A program made the position numbers and the translations under genes. Positions 7,899 to 15,601 of a stretch of 32,003 bases of DNA are shown one piece after another (position 1 is the first letter of the stretch; every line of letters begins with the position of its first letter). A model generated the notes under the pieces. That model did not search any database. It saw nothing but the letters and a program-made list of their open reading frames with translations, and had not been told where the DNA came from. The stretch is from an uncultured beta proteobacterium (GTDB lineage: Bacteria > Pseudomonadota > Gammaproteobacteria > Burkholderiales > SG8-41), in assembly GCA_903905655.1 (NCBI GenBank), contig CAIVHG010000040.1, positions 1 through 32,003 of the forward strand, read 5' to 3'.

Positions 7899-9299
7899 TC
7901 ATGCGACGCCCAGCAACCCCGCCAGTTTACCGGCGTCGTCGAGCTTCTCCAGGCCGAGCACCGCATCCCGCAGCTCGTCGCGCTGCTTCTGTGGCAGCGC
8001 GTGCCGGGTAAGCTTGTCGAACTTGTCGACTACCACCTGCTCGGTCGCGAAGTTGTTCTTGTTAGCGCGCTCGGTCTTGCCCGTGCGCTCGATCATCGTG
8101 CCGTCCTTGAAAAATACCTGGACGCGCAGCGTGAAGCGTTCCTTGGCGCCCGCCGCGGTAATCGCCGGATCGTTGATGACTTCCACCTTGTCCGCAAGCG
8201 CCATGCGCGCCGGGTCGGTGATGACGCTATCGTCATTGAACTGATCCACGAAGACGTCGCCCTCGAGTATCAGCGTGGCGACGCAGAACGGCATGTTGAG
8301 CTGCGCAGAAGTCATGCCCTCCGGCTTGTATTTCCAGCCCACATGGTCAACCGTGATCTGCGCGCCGTGGATCACGACCTTCTCCACGTCGGCCGCCTTG
8401 AAGGGGCGCTCGCGCTGTATCACGCGCAGCGCATCCAGCGCATTGTGATTGCTGAATACGCAGGAATAGAACTTGAGCGAGGTGTTGAAGGTTTCCCACT
8501 CGGAGCCCAGGCCCGCGGTAAGTTCTTTGATCTTAAAACGATCCTGCGAGCGCGAGAACGTGGTGCAGAAGCCGCCGTATTCGCTCTCGAATACGCTGGT
8601 GATGCCGGTGAACCCCTGCTCTGCCAGCAGTGCACCGTACAATCCGCTTTGCGAGGCGCGTCCCGCGTGCATGCGCTTGACCATGGCGCCGTACTGCGCC
8701 GCCATCAACCCCGCCGCCTGAGTGCCGGCGATGCCCAGCGCGTGCACCGTCTTATCGGCATTGAGCTTGAGGGCGCGCGCGGCGGCGCTGGCGGCGGAAA
8801 ACACGCCAACCGTTGCGGCCGAATGCCAGCCTTGAGCGATGTGTTCCGGGTTCATGCAGTTGCCGACGCGCGGACCGGTTTCATAGCCGGCCACCGCCGC
8901 TGCCAGGAATTCCTTGCCGCTGATGCCGGGCTTGGTCTCGATCACAGCCATCAGTGCCGGCAGCACCACGGAGCCCACGTGTATGTGCCCGCGATGGTGC
9001 CCATCGTCGAGCTCGAAGCCCTGCACCTGCGTGCCGTTCACCAGCGTGGAGTGCGGCGCCGACAGCCGCTGATTCGTACCCCACACGCGGCAGGTGCGCG
9101 TGCTGTCGATGCCACGCAGCATGTTCTGCAGTATCTGGCTCCATTCCAGGCGCGCGCCATAGATCCCGCAGCCCAGCGCATCGAGCATCAGCAGTTTGAC
9201 TCTCTGAATGACATCAGCGGGAATCGCATCATAAGTTAAGCCCGCGACGAACTCGGCCATGCCGCGCGTGTACGGATTGCCTGACTGTTGTTGTGACAT
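7899..9299 (-). CDS. MmgE/PrpD family protein
   Basis: The 466-residue protein belongs to the MmgE/PrpD fold family, which includes 2-methylcitrate dehydratase, cis-aconitate decarboxylase and iminodisuccinate epimerase. The N-terminal all-helical domain contains ELDDGHHRGHIHVGSVVLPA, the region that forms part of the active site in relatives. The C-terminal domain starts near residue 270. The start at 9299 is preferred over an upstream in-frame codon at 9347 because homologous sequence begins near MSQQQSG and an AGGGA lies upstream. It lies between the small hydratase subunit gene and the lyase gene. Sequence alone cannot say whether it dehydrates, epimerises or decarboxylates, so I give no gene symbol. 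Confidence 0.88.
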   Translation of the reverse strand: MSQQQSGNPYTRGMAEFVAGLTYDAIPADVIQRVKLLMLDALGCGIYGARLEWSQILQNMLRGIDSTRTCRVWGTNQRLSAPHSTLVNGTQVQGFELDDGHHRGHIHVGSVVLPALMAVIETKPGISGKEFLAAAVAGYETGPRVGNCMNPEHIAQGWHSAATVGVFSAASAAARALKLNADKTVHALGIAGTQAAGLMAAQYGAMVKRMHAGRASQSGLYGALLAEQGFTGITSVFESEYGGFCTTFSRSQDRFKIKELTAGLGSEWETFNTSLKFYSCVFSNHNALDALRVIQRERPFKAADVEKVVIHGAQITVDHVGWKYKPEGMTSAQLNMPFCVATLILEGDVFVDQFNDDSVITDPARMALADKVEVINDPAITAAGAKERFTLRVQVFFKDGTMIERTGKTERANKNNFATEQVVVDKFDKLTRHALPQKQRDELRDAVLGLEKLDDAGKLAGLLGVA

Positions 9300-9374
9300 T
9301 GTAGATCCCTGATTTTTTATTGAGGTTAGATTTTCTCTGCAGCGCACCGCCGCCTGCGCAACTCGCTTGCAGGA

Positions 9375-9384
9375 CTGACGTCAG
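9375..9384. promoter_or_regulatory. Perfect 10-bp palindrome, possible operator
   Basis: CTGACGTCAG lies in the 186-bp gap between the small hydratase subunit gene and the PrpD-like gene, the longest internal gap of the leftward unit. It could be an operator for an internal promoter feeding the PrpD-lyase-TctC part. A single short palindrome is weak evidence, and no convincing -35/-10 pair was found with it. Confidence 0.2.
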
Positions 9385-9485
9385 CCCCGCACTCAGGGCG
9401 CGCGCTTTTTTTATGTCTGCCCTGCACTATCCGCCAGCGCAGCGTGAAGCATGCATCCCGGCACACAGCCGTTTACAAAATCCGG

Positions 9486-10022
9486 CTATTCCGAGCCTGC
9501 CTCGGTCGGCTCGCTTTCGATATAGCCTTCGCGCACCAGCATTGGAATCACTCCGCCGGCCAGTACGATTTCAGCGAGCAGCTTTTCCAACGGCTTGCCT
9601 TTCAACGTTTTGCCGCGCGTGACATTCTCGACGGTGCCGGAAATATAATCGATGCGCGCGATGTCGCCTTCCTCGAAAGCCGCGCTGATTCCGGGGCAAT
9701 CGATCCCGGGCAAACTGAAATTGACGCAGTTGCGCAGGGCCAGGCCGTTGATCGACTCCGCCGCCAGCCCGACGATGCCGCAACCGCGCAGCACCGATCC
9801 GATCGGTCGCCCTGAGCCCAGCCCGAAGTTCTGCCCACCGATGATGATGTCCCCAGGCTTGACCAGGTCGGCCCAGCCGGGGCGGATCGCGCCAAACGCG
9901 GCTTTATTGCGCTCCACCTCCGTCAGCCTGAATGACCAGGCCGGCATGATGAGATCGGTGTTGATCTGGTCGCCAAACTTCCAGACGCGTCCAGTATGTG
10001 TAAGTTCCAGTTTTTCAGCCAT
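9486..10022 (-). CDS. Aconitase/LeuD-type hydro-lyase small subunit
   Basis: The 178-residue protein is the swivel-domain subunit of a two-part hydro-lyase of the isopropylmalate isomerase/homoaconitase/dimethylmaleate hydratase group. It starts with GRVWKFGDQINTDLIMP (11-27) and has GGQNFGLGSGRPIG (62-75), where classic LeuD proteins show a GCGSSREHA-like loop. This loop contacts substrate, so the changed residues argue for a substrate other than isopropylmalate. The ATG at 10022 lies 28 bases after the stop of the large subunit gene. A longer frame from 10091 would overlap that gene and add 23 unrelated residues. It must work with the large subunit just upstream. No leuB or leuA is nearby, which also speaks against leucine synthesis. 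Confidence 0.87.
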   Translation of the reverse strand: MAEKLELTHTGRVWKFGDQINTDLIMPAWSFRLTEVERNKAAFGAIRPGWADLVKPGDIIIGGQNFGLGSGRPIGSVLRGCGIVGLAAESINGLALRNCVNFSLPGIDCPGISAAFEEGDIARIDYISGTVENVTRGKTLKGKPLEKLLAEIVLAGGVIPMLVREGYIESEPTEAGSE

Positions 10023-10050
10023 GGAATTTGCGCCTTGTATAAAGTAACGG

Positions 10051-11322
10051 CTAACGCCAGAGGGTCCGGGGATCAGTGATGATTCCTGCAACGGCAGAAG
10101 CCGCCACAGTCGCGGGCGAGCCCATGTAGATTTCGGCCTCGGAACTTCCCATCCTGCCTTTGAAGTTGCGCGTGCTGGCCGTGATGCAAACCTCGCCGGG
10201 GCCTACCAGTCCCATGTGGCCGCCATAACACGCGCCGCAGGTGGAATTCGTCACCACCGCGCCCGCTTCGACGATGGTCTCGAGCAGGCCTTCGCGTGCC
10301 GCCTGCAGATATATCGCCTGCGAACCCGGGGTGATGATGAAGCGCACGTCCGCAGCGACCTTGCGCCCCTTGAGGACCTTCGCGACCACGCGCAGGTCCT
10401 CGATTTGCCCGTTGGCGCATGAACCGACGAACGCCTGGTTGATCGGCACCTTGCGGTCGAACACCGAAAGTCGGGCGCCGTTCTTGGGCACCGAATGCGG
10501 CAGAATGACGTACGGCTCGACGTCCGCCAGGTCTACGGTGCGCACATCCGCATAATCCGCATCCTTATCCGGGTTCGCTGGAACTATAGGACGGGTCGGA
10601 GCGCCCTTCGGTGCATTTTTCATGAACTCCATGGTGATGTCGTCGCATTCGAACATGGCGAACTCGGCTCCGAGCTCGGCGCACATGGTCGAGATCGTGC
10701 GGCGCGCCGACATGTCCAGTGCGCGCAGGCCCTCGCCCCCGAATTCGACGCTGTGCGCTGTATGCGCCCCGTAGGTGTGCGCGATATGAAAGAACACATC
10801 CTTGCCGCTCACCACCGGCGGCAGGCTGCTGCCTTTGATTTCGTAGCGGATGGTGGGCGAGACCGGATACCAGACCAGTCCCTTGGTCAGCGCCTGCAGC
10901 AGGTCGGTCAGCCCGACGCCGCGCCCTGCGCAGTTGAATGCGCCGGATGCACAGGTATGGGAATCCGAACACACCAGCAGCTCACCGGGGCGCGCCAGGC
11001 GGTGCTCCGCGGCGATCACGTGACTGATGCCGTGCACACCGACGTCGAACGTGTTCTTGAGCTTGAACTCCTTCGCGAATCTTCGTGCTTCGACCATGCC
11101 CGCCGCGTCTTTGATGCTAGGCGCCGGCACCGCATGATCGAACAGTTGAACCACGCGATCGGCATCGAAGATCTTTTTCGGGCGATGCCAGGAGCCCGCC
11201 ACGGAAAAAAACAGATCCGCCTGCACCACCATGTCGGGGCGGCATACAGCGATGTCACCCGGACGCACCACGTCTTTGCCAGAGGTTCTGGCAAGAACCT
11301 TTTCTATCGCAGTCAAACCCAT
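10051..11322 (-). CDS. Aconitase/LeuC-type hydro-lyase large subunit
   Basis: The 423-residue protein is the [4Fe-4S] catalytic subunit of an aconitase-superfamily hydro-lyase, of the length seen in the short LeuC/homoaconitase/DmdA group. The three cluster ligands are visible: Cys302 in VGSCANG, and Cys362 and Cys365 in NSTCGACYGG. The N-terminal half holds the SDSHTCASGAFN signature near 119-130. The ATG at 11322 is preceded by GGTGAGA. It is the first gene of the leftward ten-gene unit and is followed by its small subunit. Such enzymes move or add water across a 2,3 position of a carboxylic acid; with the lyase downstream, a hydrate-then-cleave route is likely. Isopropylmalate as substrate cannot be strictly excluded. 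Confidence 0.9.
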   Translation of the reverse strand: MGLTAIEKVLARTSGKDVVRPGDIAVCRPDMVVQADLFFSVAGSWHRPKKIFDADRVVQLFDHAVPAPSIKDAAGMVEARRFAKEFKLKNTFDVGVHGISHVIAAEHRLARPGELLVCSDSHTCASGAFNCAGRGVGLTDLLQALTKGLVWYPVSPTIRYEIKGSSLPPVVSGKDVFFHIAHTYGAHTAHSVEFGGEGLRALDMSARRTISTMCAELGAEFAMFECDDITMEFMKNAPKGAPTRPIVPANPDKDADYADVRTVDLADVEPYVILPHSVPKNGARLSVFDRKVPINQAFVGSCANGQIEDLRVVAKVLKGRKVAADVRFIITPGSQAIYLQAAREGLLETIVEAGAVVTNSTCGACYGGHMGLVGPGEVCITASTRNFKGRMGSSEAEIYMGSPATVAASAVAGIITDPRTLWR

Positions 11323-11384
11323 AATCTCACCATCAGGGATGTAAGTTAGCTTCGGCTAGTTTGGTTTAAATGCCCGACTCTTTT

Positions 11385-11400
11385 GGCACGTCGATGTGCC
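11385..11400. promoter_or_regulatory. Inverted repeat GGCAC-N6-GTGCC, putative operator
   Basis: Two perfect 5-bp arms are separated by 6 bp. The repeat falls just downstream of the predicted -10 box of the leftward operon, where a repressor would block transcription start or early elongation. No regulator gene is adjacent, so the binding protein is unknown. Confidence 0.35.
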
Positions 11401-11410
11401 GTGGTCAGCT

Positions 11411-11439
11411 CATATAAATATCTCAGATGATAACATCAA
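11411..11439 (-). promoter_or_regulatory. Putative sigma-70 promoter of the leftward carboxylate operon
   Basis: On the minus strand TTGATG (11434-11439) and TATATG (11411-11416) are spaced 17 bp apart, each with 4 of 6 consensus bases, in a locally AT-rich stretch of otherwise GC-rich DNA. Transcription would start near 11404 and give a leader of about 80 bases before the LeuC-type gene. This is a reading by eye. Confidence 0.35.
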
Positions 11440-11767
11440 CTTCTGCTGAAATCAGCGGGGCGCAAAGCCACGCGTACGCGGGAGGTGCGCCTTTGCAATC
11501 GCTCCGACCCGGCGAGCGGCCGTCGACTTCGTGTCCCAAGCCAATGCACCGGAACGCCGCCTCCTCTATACGTTGATGCAGCGCAGTGTCCCGGTTCCGG
11601 GCTCTGGCAGAATCAACACAAAGCGCGATACGCGGCCATCGCGTGCGCTGATAGCTCGAGCAGATGACGCGGCTGAAGCCCGTCATTCACGCGACCGCCC
11701 CGGAAAATATGGCAAACTTAAAAACAATAATCACAACAATGCCGACTACGCTTTCGGTTTCCTGGCA
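11440..11767. other. Intergenic stretch upstream of the diguanylate cyclase gene
   Basis: This part of the divergent gap holds no convincing gene. Open frames run through it on both strands, including an in-frame 5' extension of the cyclase gene, but their predicted residues are Arg/Ala-rich and match nothing I recognise. An AT-richer patch at about 11705-11740 could hold the cyclase promoter, but I could not fix boxes with confidence. Confidence 0.4.
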
Positions 11768-12949
11768 ATGACGCTACTCGACCTCGATATTCGCACCACC
11801 ATGCGCCTGCTGATGATCGGCAACATGGCGGCCACAGTGCTTCTCATCGCATACACGCAGCATCGCGAGCAGAAGCGTTCCATAGGAATATTCGTTCTCG
11901 CCAAAGTTTTTCAGTCGATTGCCTGGCTGCTGCTCAGCCTGCGCGGCGAAATTTCGCTGCTGCTCTCTGCGCACCTGGGGAATCTGCTGCTACTGATCGG
12001 GTTTTCCCTGGAGATGACGGCATTCAGCAGATTGACCAAGGTGCGCCGCCCCCTGGAGCTGGCATTCGCTGCCATCACGGCATGCGCCAGCATCCTGGTA
12101 TGGATATTTCCGGATCCCAGCCTTTGGGTTGCTATCGCAAGCATCGCGACCATAGGCATCTACGCCCCGACCGCAGTGGTCCTGCTCGTGCCCAAAAACG
12201 CTTCGCGGCTGCAGGTGATGATCGGCGCCTTCTTCCTGGCCTCCTGTGCTGCGCATGTGGTTCGCGCGCACTCCGCGTTCGCGCACGGGCTGGCGCTGTT
12301 GTCCACGACCGCCATACAGTCGCTGACATTCCTCTCCGCGTTCGGACTAACCCTAATCGGCGGCCTCGGCTTCCTGCTGCTGATGAACGAAGATCTCGAG
12401 AGAGAGCTGATCGCGGCGGCAACCGTCGACTCGCTTACCGGCATTCTGAACCGCCGCGCCTTTTTCGCAAAATCCGAAATCGCGCTGAATCTCGCCATAC
12501 GCAACGCAACACCCGTGACCCTTCTGATGATCGATATCGACCGCTTCAAAAATGTGAACGACACCTATGGACACGCCGTCGGCGACGCGGTGCTCGCATC
12601 GTTCGCAAAGAACGTGCGCCTGCATATCAGGCCGCATGACGTGTTCGGTCGCATCGGAGGAGAGGAATTTGCGGTCCTGATGATGGATTCCGAAGCCGGC
12701 GGATTAAATGTCGCGGAGCGCATTCGCGCAACCACCGAAACGCTACATGCCGGATTGCCTGCCGGACTGAGCTATACCGTCAGCATCGGCGCAGTGACCT
12801 GCATCCCCCAAAGTGTTGCCGAGCTGACCACCCTGCTGCAGCTTAGCGATGAAGCGCTCTATCAGGCCAAAGATGACGGCCGCAACCGGGTGCGCACCTC
12901 GCACAACAGTCCCGGCGACACCGCGCCCGCGCATGACACGGTAGCTTGA
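11768..12949 (+). CDS. Membrane-anchored diguanylate cyclase (GGDEF domain)
   Basis: The 393-residue protein has about seven hydrophobic segments (roughly 13-30, 41-57, 63-80, 98-115, 120-140, 150-165 and 175-205), then a GGDEF domain from about 212. The active-site signature is GGEEF (297-301), an active variant. RPHD (288-291), five residues before it, matches the RxxD inhibitory site for product feedback. Asp-Ile-Asp-Arg-Phe-Lys (256-261) supplies the metal-binding region. The enzyme should make cyclic di-GMP from two GTP and respond to a signal through its membrane part. The ATG at 11768 is chosen because the hydrophobic part begins soon after, though no clear ribosome site precedes it; an ATG at 11801 is possible. 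It is not obviously linked to either neighbouring cluster. Confidence 0.88.
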   Translation: MTLLDLDIRTTMRLLMIGNMAATVLLIAYTQHREQKRSIGIFVLAKVFQSIAWLLLSLRGEISLLLSAHLGNLLLLIGFSLEMTAFSRLTKVRRPLELAFAAITACASILVWIFPDPSLWVAIASIATIGIYAPTAVVLLVPKNASRLQVMIGAFFLASCAAHVVRAHSAFAHGLALLSTTAIQSLTFLSAFGLTLIGGLGFLLLMNEDLERELIAAATVDSLTGILNRRAFFAKSEIALNLAIRNATPVTLLMIDIDRFKNVNDTYGHAVGDAVLASFAKNVRLHIRPHDVFGRIGGEEFAVLMMDSEAGGLNVAERIRATTETLHAGLPAGLSYTVSIGAVTCIPQSVAELTTLLQLSDEALYQAKDDGRNRVRTSHNSPGDTAPAHDTVA

Positions 12950-13148
12950 TGCAAATGCGCTCACGCAAGGCTCTGGTCATTCCGGCTTGCGTCGAAGTAA
13001 CGGGCCGGTCTCCTCTAGGCTGCTCGAGCCGCCCGGCAGGCAGCAGTTCCAACATAAGAAGTACGGGAATTTCCAGATTTGCATGGGGTATTGCGGCGCT
13101 GCCGGACCCAAGCACGATTCTTGCTGTTACGCTGTCAGCACACACTGA

Positions 13149-14603
13149 TTGCTGACCTTGAACCTCACCACGAACTATTCCTCGGCGCACTGCTTCGACG
13201 AGCTGATCGACGCCAATGGCATACCCAGGCCCGCGGCCCGGACCCTGTTCGAGTGCCTAGCGCGATTTCCGCTGGCCGAACTCGACGCACGGCGGGCCGA
13301 GGTCGACGCCGCGATCATGACCATGGGGATTACCTTCACCATCTATAGCGAAGGCTCCAATATCGACCGCGCTATGCCCTTCGACATCGTACCGCGGGTG
13401 ATGGGACAGCGCGAGTGGCGGCGCGTGGACGCAGGGCTGCGACAGCGCCTGATGGCGCTCAACCTGTTCATCAACGATCTCTACAACGAGCAGAAGATCG
13501 TCAAAGACGGCGTGTTTCCGATCGATGTGTTGGCCGGCTCGAAGAATTTTCGTGCCCAATGCAAGGGCCACACGCCCCATTTTGGTGTCTGGGCGCATAT
13601 CTGCGGCACCGATTTGGTGCGTGACAAGGATGGCACCATCTACGTGCTGGAAGACAACCTGCGCGTGCCCTCCGGCGTATCTTATATGCTGGAAAACCGC
13701 ATGCTGATGAAGCGCTTGTTTCCCGAACTGTTCGAGCAGTGCAGAATTCTGCCGGTAGACGACTACACGACGCGCCTGTATGAATCGCTCGCCGCACTTT
13801 CTCCGCGCCGCGACGAGCGGCCGATGATCGCGGTGCTCACACCAGGCATCTATAATTCGGCATATTTCGAGCACAGCTATCTCGCACAGCAGATGGGCGC
13901 GATGCTGGTCGAAGGCTCCGATCTGGTGGTCGGCGCCGACGACTGCGTCTACATGAAGACCATCGACGGCCTGCGCCGGGTCGACGTGATCTATCGACGC
14001 ATCGACGACGACTTTCTGGACCCCGACGTTTTCCGTCCGGACTCCGCGCTCGGCGTGCGCGGCCTGATGCGGGCATGGAGGCGCGGCAAGGTGGGCATCG
14101 CCAACGCACCGGGCGCGGGCGTCGCCGACGACAAAGTGGTCTACACCTACGTGCCGAAGATCATTCGCTATTACCTGGGCGAAGATGCGATCCTGCCCAA
14201 TGTGCCGAGTTACCTGTGCATGAACAGCAAGGAGCGCGAGTACGTGTTGGCGAATCTGGACAAACTGGTGGTCAAGCCCGCCAATGAGTCCGGCGGCTAC
14301 GGCATGCTGATCGGGCCACGCTCCACCCAAGCCGAGCGCGATGCGATGCACAGCCGCATCAGCGCCGATCCGCGCAATTACATGGCGCAGCCGACGCTGA
14401 CTCTGTCGACTGCACCGACGCTGATCGACGGCAAACTCGCACCGCGCCACCTCGACCTGCGGCCCTTTGTCCTGCAATCGGAGCGCATGTATGTGACCAA
14501 CGGCGGACTCACGCGGGTGGCCATGCGCGAAGGCTCGCTGGTCGTCAATTCCTCGCAGGGCGGCGGCAGCAAAGACACCTGGATCGTGGAGGAGCAGCGC
14601 TGA
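13149..14603 (+). CDS. Circularly permuted ATP-grasp protein (DUF404/DUF407 type)
   Basis: The 484-residue protein belongs to the circularly permuted ATP-grasp family found with alpha-E and transglutaminase-like genes, predicted in comparative work to be a peptide-bond-forming amidoligase. Visible elements are MGITFTIY near the start, an EDNLRVPSG segment, the ATP-grasp lysine Lys376 in LVVKPANES followed by a flexible GGYGM loop (382-386), DLRPFVL, and the closing QGGGSKDTW signature. The open frame begins directly after a TGA, so the start must be TTG at 13149 or TTG at 13158; neither has a good ribosome site. Its stop overlaps the ATG of the next gene by one base, so the two are translationally coupled. 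The amino donor and acceptor are unknown. Confidence 0.87.
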   Translation: MLTLNLTTNYSSAHCFDELIDANGIPRPAARTLFECLARFPLAELDARRAEVDAAIMTMGITFTIYSEGSNIDRAMPFDIVPRVMGQREWRRVDAGLRQRLMALNLFINDLYNEQKIVKDGVFPIDVLAGSKNFRAQCKGHTPHFGVWAHICGTDLVRDKDGTIYVLEDNLRVPSGVSYMLENRMLMKRLFPELFEQCRILPVDDYTTRLYESLAALSPRRDERPMIAVLTPGIYNSAYFEHSYLAQQMGAMLVEGSDLVVGADDCVYMKTIDGLRRVDVIYRRIDDDFLDPDVFRPDSALGVRGLMRAWRRGKVGIANAPGAGVADDKVVYTYVPKIIRYYLGEDAILPNVPSYLCMNSKEREYVLANLDKLVVKPANESGGYGMLIGPRSTQAERDAMHSRISADPRNYMAQPTLTLSTAPTLIDGKLAPRHLDLRPFVLQSERMYVTNGGLTRVAMREGSLVVNSSQGGGSKDTWIVEEQR

Positions 14604-15571
14604 TGTTATCGCGGGTAGCGGAAAATCTGTACTGGATGACGCGCTATATGGAGCGCGCAGAGAATACAGCGCGCCTGATCAATGCGACCAGCCAGGTGCT
14701 GCTCGACCTGCCGCCAGAGGCATCCTTCGGCTGGGACGTGCTGATCAAGGTCGTCGGACTCGACGCGCTGTTCAGCCGCTGTTACACCACCCCGGACGAG
14801 AACAGCGTCATGCGCTTTCTGATCACCGACGAGCGCAATTCGGGATCGATCGTATCCTGCGTACGCAGTGCGCGGGAGAACAGCCGGACCCTGCGCGAAG
14901 TGCTGCCGCGCGCAGCCTGGGAGCGCATCAATGGGATGTACCTCTACACCAACAACCGCGCTGCCGATGCCGTCGACCGCGCCCGCCGTTACACCATCCT
15001 AGAGGAAATTATCGAACGACGGCAATCAGTGGTGGGCTTGCTCACGGACGGCATGAGCCACGATGCTGCATACCAGTTCATTCGGCTCGGCCGCTACATC
15101 GAGCGTGCCGACATGATCACGCGCATCCTCGACATCAATGCAGCGGTGCTGGTGCCGCGCCAGCAGGTTCCGGAAGATCCGTCGATGGCGCTGCTATGGA
15201 TGAGCGTGCTCAATTCGCTGCACGCCTATCAGATGTACCGTCGGCATGCGTCGGTCCACGTGCGCGGCGCCGAGGTGGTCAATTTCATGCTGAAAGACAC
15301 GCACTTCCCGCGCACCGTGCGCTACTGCCTGGATGAACTCGAATCCAGCGTGTCGCAGCTTCCGCACCATGGCGGCCCGCTCAAGCTATTGCGCATCGCA
15401 CAGCGCCGCCTCGCCGCCATGCGCATCGAGGGCCTGACGGCGGCGCAGCGCCACGAGTACCTCGATGCCGTGCAATCGGACCTCGCGCACCTGCACGAAG
15501 AGATCGCAACCGAGTACTTCAAATTCTGCGAGCAGAAGCCCGCCCCGCTTGAAGCGCTGGCCGGTGCCTGA
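14603..15571 (+). CDS. Alpha-E domain protein (DUF403)
   Basis: The 322-residue, mainly helical protein opens with MLSRVAENLYWMTRYMERAE, the hallmark of the alpha-E family (DUF403). These proteins always travel with circularly permuted ATP-grasp and transglutaminase-like proteins; their biochemical role is unknown. The start ATG overlaps the preceding stop (TGATG) and has GGAGGAG just upstream. The Arg/Glu pattern RYxERAEN recurs near 172-177 as RYIERAD, consistent with an internal structural repeat. It is 30 bases upstream of the transglutaminase-DUF2126 gene. Confidence 0.9.
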   Translation: MLSRVAENLYWMTRYMERAENTARLINATSQVLLDLPPEASFGWDVLIKVVGLDALFSRCYTTPDENSVMRFLITDERNSGSIVSCVRSARENSRTLREVLPRAAWERINGMYLYTNNRAADAVDRARRYTILEEIIERRQSVVGLLTDGMSHDAAYQFIRLGRYIERADMITRILDINAAVLVPRQQVPEDPSMALLWMSVLNSLHAYQMYRRHASVHVRGAEVVNFMLKDTHFPRTVRYCLDELESSVSQLPHHGGPLKLLRIAQRRLAAMRIEGLTAAQRHEYLDAVQSDLAHLHEEIATEYFKFCEQKPAPLEALAGA

Positions 15572-15601
15572 AGCGCCCATTCAACTCGAGCGGTAGCCAG
15601 A

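Noticed and set aside
9394-9412. GC-rich stretch followed by seven T, as a terminator
   Set aside because: The T-run is on the plus strand, where no gene ends, and the stem is very weak. It would not stop the leftward operon.
9486-11322. LeuC/LeuD pair as leucine biosynthesis genes
   Set aside because: No leuA or leuB nearby, a changed small-subunit loop, and a catabolic neighbourhood; only the fold family is claimed.
11423-11686. 87-residue minus-strand open frame upstream of the LeuC-type gene
   Set aside because: It covers the probable promoter region, has no ribosome site and no recognisable sequence.
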